Shown here: positions 1-9,003 of the stretch, piece by piece
Layout: each line of letters starts with the position of its first letter
Position numbering within the stretch: position 1 is the first letter of the stretch
Source of the DNA: Donghicola eburneus
GTDB taxonomy: Bacteria; Pseudomonadota; Alphaproteobacteria; Rhodobacterales; Rhodobacteraceae
Length of the DNA: 64,000 bases
Direction of reading: 5' to 3'
Assembly (NCBI RefSeq): GCF_900115865.1
Contig: NZ_FOXY01000003.1
Coordinates: 248,001 to 312,000 of the forward strand
Notes under the pieces: model-generated
Databases searched by the model: none
What the model was told of the DNA's origin: nothing
What the model saw: only the letters and a program-made list of their open reading frames with translations
Position numbers and translations under genes: made by a program

Positions 1-279
1 CAGGGCAACGCGATTGCATGGTCGTCGGCAGGCACCATGGGCTTCAAGGGTTCGCGTAAGTCGACTCCCTATGCTGCTCAGATGGCTGCTGAAGATGCAG
101 GCCGCAAGGCTCAGGACCACGGCATGAAATCGCTCGAAGTTGAAGTTCAGGGCCCCGGCTCTGGTCGTGAAAGCGCACTGCGCGCTCTGGCGGCTATCGG
201 CTTCAACATCACCTCGATCCGTGACGTGACCCCGATCGCCCACAACGGCTGCCGCCCGCCCAAGCGTCGTCGCGTCTGA
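1..279 (+). CDS. rpsK: 30S ribosomal protein S11 (C-terminal part)
   Basis: The reading frame is open at the left edge of the window, so the first residues lie upstream; 92 codons are present. The protein is a small-subunit platform component that contacts the 3' end of 16S rRNA and the Shine-Dalgarno helix. The sequence reads through the typical S11 core ([14 protein letters not shown]) and ends in the basic tail CRPPKRRRV that marks S11 C-termini. It is followed by rpoA and rplQ, the standard alpha-operon order, so it would be co-transcribed with them. Nothing is unusual apart from truncation by the window edge. Confidence 0.98.
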   Translation, partial: QGNAIAWSSAGTMGFKGSRKSTPYAAQMAAEDAGRKAQDHGMKSLEVEVQGPGSGRESALRALAAIGFNITSIRDVTPIAHNGCRPPKRRRV

Positions 280-298
280 TCTATATTACTATTTCGAG

Positions 299-326
299 GG
301 CCGCGCAGACTGTGCGGCCTTCGTTT
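299..326 (+). terminator. Hairpin between rpsK and rpoA (possible attenuator)
   Basis: An inverted repeat GGCCGCGCA / TGTGCGGCC (299-307 and 311-319) makes a 9-bp stem with one G-U pair and a GAC triloop, followed by TTCGTTT. The T-tract is weak and rpoA follows within the operon, so partial termination or an mRNA-processing hairpin is more likely than full termination. Confidence 0.5.
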
Positions 327-391
327 CGCCATCTGAAACCTCGGGAGTCTGGTCCTTTGGACATGGGGACTAGGCAAGAATGGAGGGCCGC

Positions 392-1408
392 ATGATCCAT
401 AAGAATTGGGCCGAGCTGATCAAGCCGACACAGCTAGAGGTAAAGCCGGGCAACGATCCCGCGCGCAAGGCGACTGTCGTTGCCGAACCTCTGGAGCGTG
501 GCTTTGGTCTGACGCTCGGTAACGCGCTGCGCCGCGTTCTGCTGTCGTCGCTGCAAGGCGCAGCGATCACCAGCGTTCAGATTGACAACGTTCTGCACGA
601 GTTCTCGAGCGTCACCGGTGTACGCGAAGACGTCACCGACATCGTTCTGAACCTCAAGGGCGTGTCTCTGAAGATGGAAGTCGAAGGGCCCAAGCGCCTG
701 TCGATCAATGCCAAAGGCCCAGGCGTCGTCACCGCAGGTGACATCGCAGAGACTGCAGGTATCGAAGTTCTGAACCGTGACCACGTGATCTGCCACCTCG
801 ACGATGGTGCCGATCTGTTCATGGAACTGACCGTCAACACCGGCAAAGGCTATGTTGCAGCAGACAAGAACCGTCCCGAAGATGCGCCCATCGGCCTGAT
901 CCCGATCGACGCGATCTACTCGCCGGTCAAGCGCGTCAGCTATGATGTTCAGCCCACTCGTGAAGGCCAGGTTCTGGACTACGACAAGCTGACCATGAAG
1001 ATTGAAACCGACGGTTCGATCACGCCCGAAGATGCCGTTGCTTACGCAGCACGTATCGTTCAGGACCAGCTGTCGATCTTCGTCAACTTCGACGAGCCCG
1101 AGTCGGCAAACCGTCAGGACGAGGACGAAGGTCTCGAGTTCAACCCGCTTCTTCTCAAGAAAGTGGACGAGCTGGAACTGTCTGTCCGTTCGGCAAACTG
1201 CCTCAAGAACGACAACATCGTCTACATCGGCGATCTCATCCAGAAGACCGAAGCAGAAATGCTGCGCACGCCGAACTTCGGCCGCAAGTCTCTCAACGAG
1301 ATCAAAGAAGTGCTGTCGGGCATGGGTCTGCACCTTGGCATGGACGTCGAGGACTGGCCGCCGGACAACATCGAAGAGCTGGCCAAGAAGTTCGAAGACC
1401 AGTTCTAA
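392..1408 (+). CDS. rpoA: DNA-directed RNA polymerase subunit alpha
   Basis: RpoA dimerises to start RNA polymerase assembly, and its C-terminal domain binds UP elements and activators. The 338-residue product has the N-terminal assembly domain (about 1-230, with the [13 protein letters not shown] motif) and the C-terminal domain (about 255-330, with [12 protein letters not shown] and [10 protein letters not shown]). The start at 392 is chosen because a GGAGG sits about 6 bases upstream and the protein then begins MIHKNWAEL, as is usual in this order. An in-frame ATG at 380 has no comparable ribosome site. It lies between rpsK and rplQ in the alpha operon. Length and motifs are normal for the family. 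Confidence 0.98.
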   Translation: MIHKNWAELIKPTQLEVKPGNDPARKATVVAEPLERGFGLTLGNALRRVLLSSLQGAAITSVQIDNVLHEFSSVTGVREDVTDIVLNLKGVSLKMEVEGPKRLSINAKGPGVVTAGDIAETAGIEVLNRDHVICHLDDGADLFMELTVNTGKGYVAADKNRPEDAPIGLIPIDAIYSPVKRVSYDVQPTREGQVLDYDKLTMKIETDGSITPEDAVAYAARIVQDQLSIFVNFDEPESANRQDEDEGLEFNPLLLKKVDELELSVRSANCLKNDNIVYIGDLIQKTEAEMLRTPNFGRKSLNEIKEVLSGMGLHLGMDVEDWPPDNIEELAKKFEDQF

Positions 1409-1418
1409 TCAGTTTTAT

Positions 1419-1445
1419 GGCGGGCGCTACGTATGTACGCCCGCC
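1419..1445 (+). terminator. Hairpin between rpoA and rplQ
   Basis: A perfect 8-bp inverted repeat, GGCGGGCG (1419-1426) and CGCCCGCC (1438-1445), with an 11-base loop. No T-run follows, so it is probably an attenuating or mRNA-stabilising hairpin and not a full terminator. The 162-base rpoA-rplQ gap holds nothing else that I can identify. Confidence 0.4.
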
Positions 1446-1570
1446 ATACGCTTGCCATACGGGAAACATACCTGTAATTGGCGGCACACTCGGGCAGAAT
1501 CGCCCCAAGGAGCGCGGTTGACACGCATCAATCGCCAGACAAAGCAAAACCAGATCTTAGGAGACTTCAA

Positions 1571-1987
1571 ATGCGTCACGCACGTGGTTACCGCCGCCTG
1601 AACCGTACTCACGAACACCGTAAAGCGCTGTTCGCAAACATGGCTGGCTCGCTCATCGAGCACGAGCAGATCAAGACCACTCTGCCGAAAGCAAAAGAAC
1701 TGCGCCCCATCATCGAAAAGATGATCACCCTTGCAAAGCGCGGTGACCTGCACGCACGCCGTCAGGCAGCTTCGCGCCTGAAGCAGGACATGCACGTCGA
1801 GAAACTGTTCGCAGTTCTGGGCCCCCGCTACGCAGAGCGTCAGGGCGGCTACGTTCGCATCCTGAAAGCCGGCTTCCGCTATGGTGACATGGCGCCCATG
1901 GCGATCATCGAATTCGTCGACCGTGACGTCGCAGCCAAAGGCGCTGCTGACAAAGCACGCATCGAAGAAGTTGCTGTAGAAGACTAA
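1571..1987 (+). CDS. rplQ: 50S ribosomal protein L17
   Basis: L17 is a large-subunit protein located near the peptide exit tunnel. The 138-residue product opens with the family signature [13 protein letters not shown] and continues with the conserved [20 protein letters not shown] segment. The start at 1571 is preceded by AGGAGA 8-10 bases upstream; an in-frame extension back to 1478 has no family similarity. The C-terminal 20 residues are an Ala/Asp/Lys-rich tail, common in alphaproteobacterial L17. It is the last gene of the rpsK-rpoA-rplQ operon and is followed by a clear intrinsic terminator. Confidence 0.98.
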   Translation: MRHARGYRRLNRTHEHRKALFANMAGSLIEHEQIKTTLPKAKELRPIIEKMITLAKRGDLHARRQAASRLKQDMHVEKLFAVLGPRYAERQGGYVRILKAGFRYGDMAPMAIIEFVDRDVAAKGAADKARIEEVAVED

Positions 1988-2016
1988 GTCTTCCGGCGCT
2001 TCGCCAAGAATTGCAG

Positions 2017-2048
2017 GACCCTCGCCAGTGGCGGGGGTCTTTGCTTTT
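2017..2048 (+). terminator. Intrinsic terminator of the rpsK-rpoA-rplQ operon
   Basis: GACCCTCGCC (2017-2026) pairs over its full length with GGCGGGGGTC (2030-2039, one G-U pair) around an AGT triloop. TTTGCTTTT follows directly. This is a classical rho-independent terminator about 30 bases after the rplQ stop. Confidence 0.88.
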
Positions 2049-2118
2049 GCGGGCATGGGTTGCGCAATCGGGCGTGGCTACGCATATCAGGGGCCAGACA
2101 AGCTTAAGAGGTGCCCCA

Positions 2119-3507
2119 GTGCGCAAGACCCTTCTCGCCGCTCTCGTTCTCGCTCTTCCCATGACCCAGCCCGCGCTGGCCCAGATGCAGGTGCCCGCGT
2201 CGCAAGCCGAGATTTCCATGGGCTTCACGCCTGTGGTCGAGCAATCCGCGCCCGCGGTGGTGAATATCTACGCCAAGCGGATCGTGTCGGAGCGCGTCAG
2301 CCCCTTCATGAACGACCCCTTCTTTGGCTCGATCTTTCGCGGTCAGGGGCAGGTGCGGCAACGGGTATCCAACAGCCTTGGGTCGGGTGTGATCCTGTCG
2401 GGCGATGGCATTGTTGTCTCGAATTACCACGTGGTTGGGGATGCGACCGAGATCCGCGTGGTCCTGCGCGATCGCCGTGAATTCAACGCAACAGTGCTCT
2501 TGGCTGACGAAGAGTCGGACCTCGCGATTTTGCAGTTGGATGACGCCGAAAATCTACCGCACCTCAACCTGCGGGACAGCGATGGCGTGGCTGTGGGCGA
2601 ATTGGTGCTGGCCATCGGCAATCCCTTCGGTGTCGGACAGACGGTGAGCAGCGGCATCGTTTCTGGCCTTGCGCGATCCGGTGTTGGCGGCGAAGGCGGG
2701 CGGGGGTATTTTCTGCAGACCGACGCGCCCATTAACCCTGGCAACTCTGGTGGCGCATTGGTGGATATCAACGGGCATCTGATCGGAGTGAATACCTCGA
2801 TCCTGACGCGCTCGGGTGGGTCCAATGGCATCGGCTTCGCGATCCCTGCGAACCTCGTTGCGCGGTTTGTGGAGCAAGCGCGGGCAGGGGAGACGACCTT
2901 CCAACGCCCTTGGGCGGGCGTTACGGGTCAAGCGGTCGATTTCGACATGGCGGGCGGGCTCGGCCTGTCGATCCCCGAGGGTGTGATCCTGTCGTCGATC
3001 CACAGCGAGAGCCCCTTTGCCGAGGTTGGCTTCGAGCCCGGTGACATCGTGGTCGCCGTCGATGAGCAGCCCGTGAATACGCCTCAAGAGATGATTTTCC
3101 GCATGTCGGTCGCAGGCATTGGCCAAAAGGCCGCTGTCACCCGTTTGCGCGATGGCACGCGCGAAACGTTCGAGGTCGCCATGATCACTCCGCCGGACCG
3201 CCCTGCACGGGACGAGGCGACCCTATCGCGGCGCGTGGTGTTGGCGGGCATGACGGTCGCCAACGTCAACCCTGCGGTGATCTCTGAAATGGGTCTGCCG
3301 CTGGATGCCACGGGTGTTGTGATAATGGATGCAGGCCCGATTGCGCCGCGCCTTGGCTTGCAGACTGGGGATATTTTGCTGGGGATCAACGGCACTCAGA
3401 TCACCCAGTCCACAGAGGTCGAAGAGGCATTGCGGGACGCTGGCCGTTCTGGGGTGATCGAGGTGCTCCGTGCTGGACGCCGCATGGCCTTCCGGTTCAG
3501 GGTCTGA
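2119..3507 (+). CDS. Periplasmic DegQ/HtrA-type serine protease
   Basis: This is a Do-family protease that degrades or chaperones misfolded envelope proteins. The GTG start at 2119 follows AAGAGG and yields a clean signal peptide (residues 1-22, ending ALAQ); an in-frame extension back to 2011 would bury it. The trypsin-like domain carries the full triad: His104 (SNYHVV), Asp134 (ESDLAIL) and Ser210 (NPGNSGG). Two PDZ domains follow, about 280-360 and 375-455. At 462 residues it is a normal DegQ/MucD length. It is followed 3 bases later by rarA, a common pairing in this order. The exact paralog (degP, degQ or mucD) cannot be decided here. Confidence 0.93.
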   Translation: MRKTLLAALVLALPMTQPALAQMQVPASQAEISMGFTPVVEQSAPAVVNIYAKRIVSERVSPFMNDPFFGSIFRGQGQVRQRVSNSLGSGVILSGDGIVVSNYHVVGDATEIRVVLRDRREFNATVLLADEESDLAILQLDDAENLPHLNLRDSDGVAVGELVLAIGNPFGVGQTVSSGIVSGLARSGVGGEGGRGYFLQTDAPINPGNSGGALVDINGHLIGVNTSILTRSGGSNGIGFAIPANLVARFVEQARAGETTFQRPWAGVTGQAVDFDMAGGLGLSIPEGVILSSIHSESPFAEVGFEPGDIVVAVDEQPVNTPQEMIFRMSVAGIGQKAAVTRLRDGTRETFEVAMITPPDRPARDEATLSRRVVLAGMTVANVNPAVISEMGLPLDATGVVIMDAGPIAPRLGLQTGDILLGINGTQITQSTEVEEALRDAGRSGVIEVLRAGRRMAFRFRV

Positions 3508-3510
3508 CCC

Positions 3511-4818
3511 ATGGATTTATTCGACTCGTCTTCACAGGCCGAAGAAAAGGCCCACCGCCCGCTGGCCGACCGCCTGCGCCCTCAGAAACTGTCCGAGGTG
3601 ATCGGGCAGGACCATTTGCTGGGGCCGGATGGGCCTTTGGGCGCGATGCTGGCGGCGGGGTCTTTGGGCTCGCTTATCCTGTGGGGGCCGCCGGGGGTGG
3701 GCAAGACCACGATCGCGCGCCTTCTGGCGGATGAAACCGATCTGGAGTTCGTGCAAATCAGTGCGATTTTCAGCGGCGTGGCCGATCTGAAAAAGGTGTT
3801 CGAAGCCGCCAAATTGCGCCGCCGTGCGGGGCATGGGACGTTGCTGTTCGTGGACGAAATCCACCGCTTTAACAAAGCGCAGCAAGACAGCTTCTTGCCC
3901 CATATGGAGGACGGGACGATCCTGCTGGTGGGGGCAACCACCGAGAATCCTAGCTTTGCCCTGAACGCCGCGGTCCTGAGCCGCGCGCAGGTTTTGGTGC
4001 TGGAGCGGCTGGAGGTCGACAGCATGAAGCTGCTCGCCACCCGCGCCGAAGAGGAAATGGGGCGGGACCTGCCGCTTGATCCCGATGCCCGCCAGCAGTT
4101 GATGGACATGGCCGACGGGGACGGGCGCGCCATGTTGAACCTGATCGAACAGGTCGCTGCGTGGAAGGTCGACACCCCCCTAACCGCCGAGCAGATGGGC
4201 AAGCGTCTGATGCGGCGGGCGACCCAATACGACAAGTCCGGCGACCAGCATTACAACCTGATTTCAGCGCTGCACAAATCGATCCGTGGCAGCGATCCAG
4301 ATGCGGCAATGTACTGGTTTGCGCGGATGCTAGAGGGGGGCGAAGACCCCCGTTATTTGGCGCGTCGCCTGACCCGCATGGCGGTCGAGGATATTGCCTT
4401 GGCCGACCCTCAGGCCATGACCATCTGCCTTCACGCATGGGAGGCCTACGAACGCCTTGGCAGTCCCGAGGGCGAGCTTGCCTTGGCCGAGGCTGTGGCC
4501 TATCTGGCTCTGGCCCCGAAATCGAACGCCAGCTACGTGGCTTACAAGACTGCGCGCAAACTGGCGAAGTCCACGGGCAGTGCTCCACCCCCGAAACACA
4601 TTCTGAATGCCCCGACATCCCTGATGGAGGACATCGGATACGGGGCCGGCTACCAGTACGACCACGATGCCGAAGACGGGTTTTCAGGGCAAAATTACTT
4701 CCCTGACGGGGTCGAGCGCCCTGATTTCTACCAGCCTGTCGAACGCGGCTTTGAGCGCGACCTGAAAAAGCGTAAAGATTACTTCGCAAAACTCAGAGCG
4801 AAACGTCAGGGCGGTTGA
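3511..4818 (+). CDS. rarA: Replication-associated recombination protein A (AAA+ ATPase)
   Basis: RarA (MgsA, the Mgs1/WRNIP1 homologue) is a cytoplasmic AAA+ ATPase related to clamp-loader subunits that acts at stalled replication forks. The 435-residue protein has an N-terminal RPQKLSEVIGQDHLLG segment, a Walker A GPPGVGKTT at 59-67 and a Walker B with VDEIH at 114-118. A sensor region with GATTENPSF follows, then the C-terminal tetramerisation part. It begins 3 bases after the protease stop and is followed by crcB after 31 bases, so translation is probably coupled within one operon. The family assignment is secure. Confidence 0.96.
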   Translation: MDLFDSSSQAEEKAHRPLADRLRPQKLSEVIGQDHLLGPDGPLGAMLAAGSLGSLILWGPPGVGKTTIARLLADETDLEFVQISAIFSGVADLKKVFEAAKLRRRAGHGTLLFVDEIHRFNKAQQDSFLPHMEDGTILLVGATTENPSFALNAAVLSRAQVLVLERLEVDSMKLLATRAEEEMGRDLPLDPDARQQLMDMADGDGRAMLNLIEQVAAWKVDTPLTAEQMGKRLMRRATQYDKSGDQHYNLISALHKSIRGSDPDAAMYWFARMLEGGEDPRYLARRLTRMAVEDIALADPQAMTICLHAWEAYERLGSPEGELALAEAVAYLALAPKSNASYVAYKTARKLAKSTGSAPPPKHILNAPTSLMEDIGYGAGYQYDHDAEDGFSGQNYFPDGVERPDFYQPVERGFERDLKKRKDYFAKLRAKRQGG

Positions 4819-4849
4819 CTCCGGCGGGGCAAAGCGAAAGACAGCGCCC

Positions 4850-5227
4850 ATGATCCTAACTGTACTTCAAGTCGCCCTTGGTGGCGCGATCGGGGCGTCG
4901 CTCCGGTATTTGACGAATGTGGGCGTGATGCGTCTGGTGGGGCCTGGGTTCCCATGGGGCACGGTGGTGGCCAACGTGGTCGGTAGTTTTGCCATGGGCG
5001 TCCTTGTCGTGCTGCTGGCAAACACCGGCTACAACAAGTTTGCGCCGGTGCTGATGACCGGCTTGCTTGGCGGCTTTACCACATTCTCGGCCTTTTCGCT
5101 GGATGCGGTGACGTTGTTTGAACGCGGCGCAATCCTGCCGGCGGCATCCTATATCTTGGTGACAGTTGTGGTGTCGATCATTGCCCTGACGATGGGGCTG
5201 CTATTTGCACGGGGAATGGTGTCATGA
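4850..5227 (+). CDS. crcB: Fluoride-specific ion channel CrcB/Fluc
   Basis: A small inner-membrane protein (125 residues, four predicted helices) that exports fluoride as a dual-topology dimer. It carries the Fluc signatures: an N-terminal GGAIGASLRY, a GTVVANVVGSF segment and the pore motif GGFTTFSAFSLD around residues 72-83. It overlaps the next gene, rluC, by 4 bases (ATGA), indicating translational coupling. No fluoride riboswitch is apparent in the 31-base gap upstream, so regulation by fluoride at this locus is unlikely. Confidence 0.95.
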   Translation: MILTVLQVALGGAIGASLRYLTNVGVMRLVGPGFPWGTVVANVVGSFAMGVLVVLLANTGYNKFAPVLMTGLLGGFTTFSAFSLDAVTLFERGAILPAASYILVTVVVSIIALTMGLLFARGMVS

Positions 5228-6267
5228 GCGGTGTACAAACAGTTCAGGTCGAAAAGGGCGAGGGCGATCAGCGGCTGGACCGTTGGTTCAAGCGTCGGTT
5301 CCCCCATATTGCGCAGGGCCGCATCGAAAAGATGTGCCGCAAGGGAGAGATCCGCGTCGATGGTGGCCGCGTCAAGCCTGCGACCCGTCTGGAAGAGGGG
5401 CAACAAGTGCGTGTGCCGCCTCTGCCCAAACCGGGCGAAGTGAGCAGCGCGCCCAAGCCCAAGGTTTCGGACAAGGACACGGACCTGATCCAGTCCTGCG
5501 TGATCTACCGTGACGACCACATCATTGCCCTGAACAAGCCTGCCGGTCTGCCCGTCCAAGGCGGCAGCAAGCAAACCCGCCACGTGGATGGATTGGCCGA
5601 GGCGCTGAAGTTCGGATACGAGGAAAAGCCTCGTCTTGTGCACCGTCTGGACAAGGATACCTCTGGTGTTCTGATCATGGCGCGCACGCGTCAGATCGCG
5701 GCGGGCCTGACCAGTGCGTTCCGCGCCCGCGAAACCCGCAAGATTTACTGGGCCATTGTCGCGGGCGTGCCGCACCCGCGGATGGGCTCGGTCCGCTATG
5801 GTCTGGTCAAAGCCCCCGGCCACGGCAAGGACGGTGAGGGTGAAAAAATGCTCTGCGTCCACCCCAAAGAGATCGATAACGTCGAAGGCGCCAAGCGCGC
5901 TCTGACCGACTACGCTGTGATGACCACGCTGGGTCAACGGGCGTCGTGGGTGGCTCTGGTGCCAGTGACGGGCCGAACCCACCAGTTGCGCGCGCACATG
6001 GCCGAAATGGGCCATCCGATCATCGGCGACGGCAAGTACGGCGGCTCGGGGCAAGAGAACCTTGGTGACGGCTGGGGGGCGCAGTTGGGCGGCGAGATCA
6101 GCCGCAAATTGCACCTGCATGCGCGGTCTTTGACCCTGACGCACCCTGCCACTGGCAAGCGACTGAGCCTGATGGCCGAACTGCCCGACCACATGTCTCG
6201 CACGTGGGATTACGTCGGTTGGGACATCCGCGATGTGCCCGAGGACCCGTTCGAGGATATGGAATGA
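5224..6267 (+). CDS. rluC: RluC/RluD-family 23S rRNA pseudouridine synthase
   Basis: This enzyme isomerises uridine to pseudouridine in 23S rRNA. An N-terminal S4 RNA-binding domain (about 15-75, QRLDRWFKRRFP) precedes the catalytic domain with HRLDKDTSG, in which Asp143 is the nucleophile. At 347 residues the length is normal. The start overlaps crcB by 4 bases and the end overlaps the HAD gene by 4 bases. RluC (positions 955/2504/2580) is the most usual name for this neighbourhood in Rhodobacterales, but the substrate sites cannot be read from sequence. Confidence 0.92.
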   Translation: MSGVQTVQVEKGEGDQRLDRWFKRRFPHIAQGRIEKMCRKGEIRVDGGRVKPATRLEEGQQVRVPPLPKPGEVSSAPKPKVSDKDTDLIQSCVIYRDDHIIALNKPAGLPVQGGSKQTRHVDGLAEALKFGYEEKPRLVHRLDKDTSGVLIMARTRQIAAGLTSAFRARETRKIYWAIVAGVPHPRMGSVRYGLVKAPGHGKDGEGEKMLCVHPKEIDNVEGAKRALTDYAVMTTLGQRASWVALVPVTGRTHQLRAHMAEMGHPIIGDGKYGGSGQENLGDGWGAQLGGEISRKLHLHARSLTLTHPATGKRLSLMAELPDHMSRTWDYVGWDIRDVPEDPFEDME

Positions 6268-6938
6268 CCCTAGGCCTCCTGCGCCTGATCATCTTTGACG
6301 TGGACGGCACGCTGGTCGACAGTCAGGCTGATATTCTGGCGTCCATGGCGGCAGGCTTTGCGGCGGGTGATGTGCCCGTGCCAGAGCGCGCTGCGATCCT
6401 TTCGATTGTGGGCATGTCGCTGGAAAAGGCGATCCCCGTGCTGGCCCCCGATGCCTCTGCGGCGACCCACGCGGTCATCGTGGACGGTTACAAGAGCGCC
6501 TATCAACGCCTGCGTGCTGAAAAGGGCGCGGCGTCCAGCCCCTTTTATCCCGGCGTGCGCGACACGTTGGAGCACCTGTTCAATGTCCCTGAATATCTGG
6601 TGGGTGTCGCCACGGGCAAATCGCGCCGCGGCCTGACGGCTTTGCTGGACAGCCACGGACTGACCGGACGCTTTGTGACCGAACAGGTCGCGGACTTTCA
6701 CCCTTCCAAACCCCATCCGGCGATGATCCATGCAGCTCTGTCCGAAACAGGCGTTGAGCCCGAGAATGCGGTGATGGTGGGGGACACGACCTTTGACATG
6801 GATATGGCGCGGGCCGCAGGCATCGGGACCATCGGAGTCAGTTGGGGCTATCACAGCCCAGACAAGCTGAACGCCGACGTGACCCTGACCCAAATGACCG
6901 ATCTGCCTGCCGCGCTGAAAACGATCTGGAGAGACTGA
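6264..6938 (+). CDS. HAD-superfamily hydrolase (phosphoglycolate phosphatase-like)
   Basis: A soluble HAD phosphatase of 224 residues. Motif I is FDVDGTLVDS, with nucleophile Asp12 and acid/base Asp14. Motif II lies in GVATGKS, and motifs III/IV in KPHP and VMVGDTTFDMDMA. The cap domain resembles Gph/YjjG-type enzymes. The ATG at 6264 overlaps the rluC stop by 4 bases; an in-frame upstream ATG at 6204 lies inside rluC and lacks support. The substrate is uncertain: phosphoglycolate or another small phosphomonoester is plausible. In this order the gene commonly sits between rluC and the ATP12 gene. Confidence 0.88.
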   Translation: MTLGLLRLIIFDVDGTLVDSQADILASMAAGFAAGDVPVPERAAILSIVGMSLEKAIPVLAPDASAATHAVIVDGYKSAYQRLRAEKGAASSPFYPGVRDTLEHLFNVPEYLVGVATGKSRRGLTALLDSHGLTGRFVTEQVADFHPSKPHPAMIHAALSETGVEPENAVMVGDTTFDMDMARAAGIGTIGVSWGYHSPDKLNADVTLTQMTDLPAALKTIWRD

Positions 6939-7642
6939 TGAGCGAGTGGAAAGCCAAACGCTTCTGGAAAGAAACCACCCACGAGGCCACCGAAGGCGGC
7001 TGGACGATCCGCTTGGATGGTCGGCCGGTCAAGACGCCTGCCAAGATCGCTCTGGTCGTGCCGACCGAGGAACTGGCGCGCGAAATCGCCGCAGAATGGA
7101 ATGCTCAGGAAGAGGTTATCCAGCCTTTGACCATGCCATTTACCCGCTGTGCGAACGCTGCGATTGATCGCGTGGCAAACCAGCGCGATGCCGTGGTCGA
7201 GATCATTGCGGCCTATGGTGAAACCGATCTGCTATGTTATCGGGCAGAACAACCTTACGAATTGATTGAGCGCCAAGCCGCGTCTTGGGATCCGCTGCTC
7301 GCATGGTCAAAAGACGAGCTTGCCGCAGAACTGACCGTGCATTCGGGTGTGATGTTTGGCAGCCAGCCCGAGGCAGCGCTTAAGACGCTTTTCGCACATG
7401 TAGACGAAATGAGCCCATTCCAGCTGTCTGCGCTACATGATCTGGTGGCGATGTCTGGATCTTTGGTTCTGGGCTTGGCAGTGGCCAAGGGCCGGATTGA
7501 TTCTGAAACGGCATGGGACGTGTCGCGCATTGACGAAGAATGGCAGATTCAGCAGTGGGGCCGCGACGAAGAAGCAGATGCCCTTGCTGCACGGAAGCGC
7601 GAAGAATTCCTACGTGCTGAAAAACTATTGCGTATGGTGTAA
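6938..7642 (+). CDS. ATP12-family F1-ATPase assembly chaperone
   Basis: Bacterial relative of mitochondrial Atp12/ATPAF2, which binds the F1 alpha subunit before assembly; the family is largely alphaproteobacterial and mitochondrial. The 234-residue protein begins MSEWKAKRFWKE and contains the family segments WTIRLDGRPVKTP and MPFTRCANAAID. A near-C-terminal conserved segment, DEEWQIQQWGRDEEA, corresponds to the region linked to chaperone activity in the mitochondrial protein. The start overlaps the HAD stop by one base (TGATG). It ends the degQ-to-ATP12 run of tightly packed genes. The function is inferred by family only. Confidence 0.9.
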   Translation: MSEWKAKRFWKETTHEATEGGWTIRLDGRPVKTPAKIALVVPTEELAREIAAEWNAQEEVIQPLTMPFTRCANAAIDRVANQRDAVVEIIAAYGETDLLCYRAEQPYELIERQAASWDPLLAWSKDELAAELTVHSGVMFGSQPEAALKTLFAHVDEMSPFQLSALHDLVAMSGSLVLGLAVAKGRIDSETAWDVSRIDEEWQIQQWGRDEEADALAARKREEFLRAEKLLRMV

Positions 7643-7849
7643 GGCAGACGAAATAAAAGTGCCCCTGTTGGGCAAATGATCAAGGAATGTGCGAAAGCCC
7701 ATGGGATTTCGTGATTGCGCCCTTGACGATTCCTGATGATCTCGGCCACTCTTTGTTCATCGGGTCAAAAAAGGCTCGGTACTTACCGATGGGCTGGGAT
7801 GGCCCACTAGAACCGCTGATCAACAGCGGGAAATCAGGAAGAGGTAAAA
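7643..7849 (+). promoter_or_regulatory. bztA leader region with a stem-loop before the ribosome site
   Basis: A 207-base gap that must contain the bzt promoter. I cannot identify a convincing -35/-10 pair; TTGACG at 7723 lacks a matching -10. A perfect small hairpin, CCGCTG (7813-7818) and CAGCGG (7824-7829), lies just before the ribosome site AGGAAGAGG of bztA and would be part of its 5' UTR. A short TGCCC/GGGCA hairpin lies at about 7661-7675. Confidence 0.4.
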
Positions 7850-8866
7850 ATGAAAAAATCCGTGTTTCTGGGTGCTCTGACCGTCGCTGGTCTGACCGCA
7901 GGCGCAGCAGCCGCAGCTACCCTTGATGATGTCAAGGCGCGTGGCACGCTGAACTGTGGCGTGACCACCGGTCTCGTAGGCTTTGCAGCACCCGATGCGA
8001 ACGGCGAATGGCAGGGCTTTGACGTCTCTGTTTGCCGCGCAGTTGCAGCTGCAGTGCTGGGTGACCCCACCGCTGTTGAATTCGTACCCACCACAGGTAA
8101 GACCCGTTTCACCGCGCTTGCGTCGGGCGAAATCGACCTGCTGGCACGTAACACAACTTGGACCTTCTCGCGCGACACTGACCTGAAGTTCGATTTCGTC
8201 GGCGTGAACTACTACGACGGTCAGGGCTTCATGGTGCCCAAAGCGTTGGGTGTCACCTCGGCCAAGGAACTGGACGGCGCGACTGTCTGCATTCAGACCG
8301 GTACCACCACCGAGCTGAACCTGGCGGACTTCTTCCGCACCAACAACATCGAATACACCCCCGTTCCGATCGAGACCAACGCAGAAGCACAGCCTCTGTA
8401 CCTCGAAGGCGCGTGTGACGTGTACACCACCGATGCTTCGGGCCTGGCCGCGACTCGCGCCGCGTTCGAAAACCCCGGTGATCACGTGATCCTGCCCGAA
8501 ATCATCTCCAAAGAGCCTCTGGGCCCGCTTGTCCGCCACGGCGACAACGACTGGGGTGATATTGCAAGCTGGACCCTGATGGCGCTGATCGCAGCCGAAG
8601 AGTATGGCATCACCTCGGCAAACATCGAAGAGATGTCGGCTGGCACCAACAACCCCGAAATCAATCGTATCCTGGGCACCGAAGGTGAACTGGGTGCGAT
8701 GATCGGTCTGGACGCCGAGTGGGCCAAGCGCGCAATCGCAGCTGGCGGCAACTACGGTGAAATCTTTGCTAAGAACATCGGCGAAGAGACCCCCGTTGGC
8801 CTGGCACGTGGCCTGAACGCTCAGTGGACTGATGGTGGCCTGCTCTACGCACCGCCCTTCCGCTAA
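7850..8866 (+). CDS. bztA: Glutamate/glutamine/aspartate/asparagine ABC transporter, binding protein
   Basis: Periplasmic solute-binding protein of the polar amino-acid uptake family. A signal peptide covers about residues 1-22 (MKKSVFLGALTVAG, ending in an Ala-rich stretch). The mature part shows the family features RGTLNCGVTTGLVGFA, GFDVSVCRAVAAAV and TGKTRFTALASGEID. The 338-residue length and the two-permease operon behind it match BztA/AapJ. A strong ribosome site (AGGAAGAGG) suggests high expression. A GC-rich hairpin after the gene fits the pattern of a binding protein made in excess of the membrane components. Confidence 0.94.
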   Translation: MKKSVFLGALTVAGLTAGAAAAATLDDVKARGTLNCGVTTGLVGFAAPDANGEWQGFDVSVCRAVAAAVLGDPTAVEFVPTTGKTRFTALASGEIDLLARNTTWTFSRDTDLKFDFVGVNYYDGQGFMVPKALGVTSAKELDGATVCIQTGTTTELNLADFFRTNNIEYTPVPIETNAEAQPLYLEGACDVYTTDASGLAATRAAFENPGDHVILPEIISKEPLGPLVRHGDNDWGDIASWTLMALIAAEEYGITSANIEEMSAGTNNPEINRILGTEGELGAMIGLDAEWAKRAIAAGGNYGEIFAKNIGEETPVGLARGLNAQWTDGGLLYAPPFR

Positions 8867-8884
8867 GACCGACTAGACGGTTAC

Positions 8885-8913
8885 GGGGCGCGGTTGATCC
8901 GCGCCCCTTCTTC
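8885..8913 (+). terminator. GC-rich hairpin after bztA (attenuator or mRNA stabiliser)
   Basis: A perfect 9-bp stem GGGGCGCGG (8885-8893) / CCGCGCCCC (8899-8907) with a 5-base loop, followed by TTCTTCT. It lies within the bzt operon, so it probably causes partial termination or protects the 3' end of the bztA message, raising binding protein over permease. Confidence 0.65.
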
Positions 8914-9003
8914 TATACCCCCATAACGATAATCAAAACACGACAGGACATGTGAAGGCTGCAGCCCTCGCAACCACCTTCTGTTACCTTCCGGGAAGCA
9001 AAT

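Noticed and set aside
434-1333. Long open frame on the minus strand opposite rpoA
   Set aside because: It lies fully antisense to a conserved housekeeping gene, has no family resemblance, and is explained by codon bias in GC-rich DNA.
4819-4849. Fluoride riboswitch before crcB
   Set aside because: The gap is only 31 bases and has none of the conserved aptamer structure.
7687-7926. Small ORF upstream of and overlapping bztA
   Set aside because: Overlaps the start of bztA out of frame, with no ribosome site and no resemblance.
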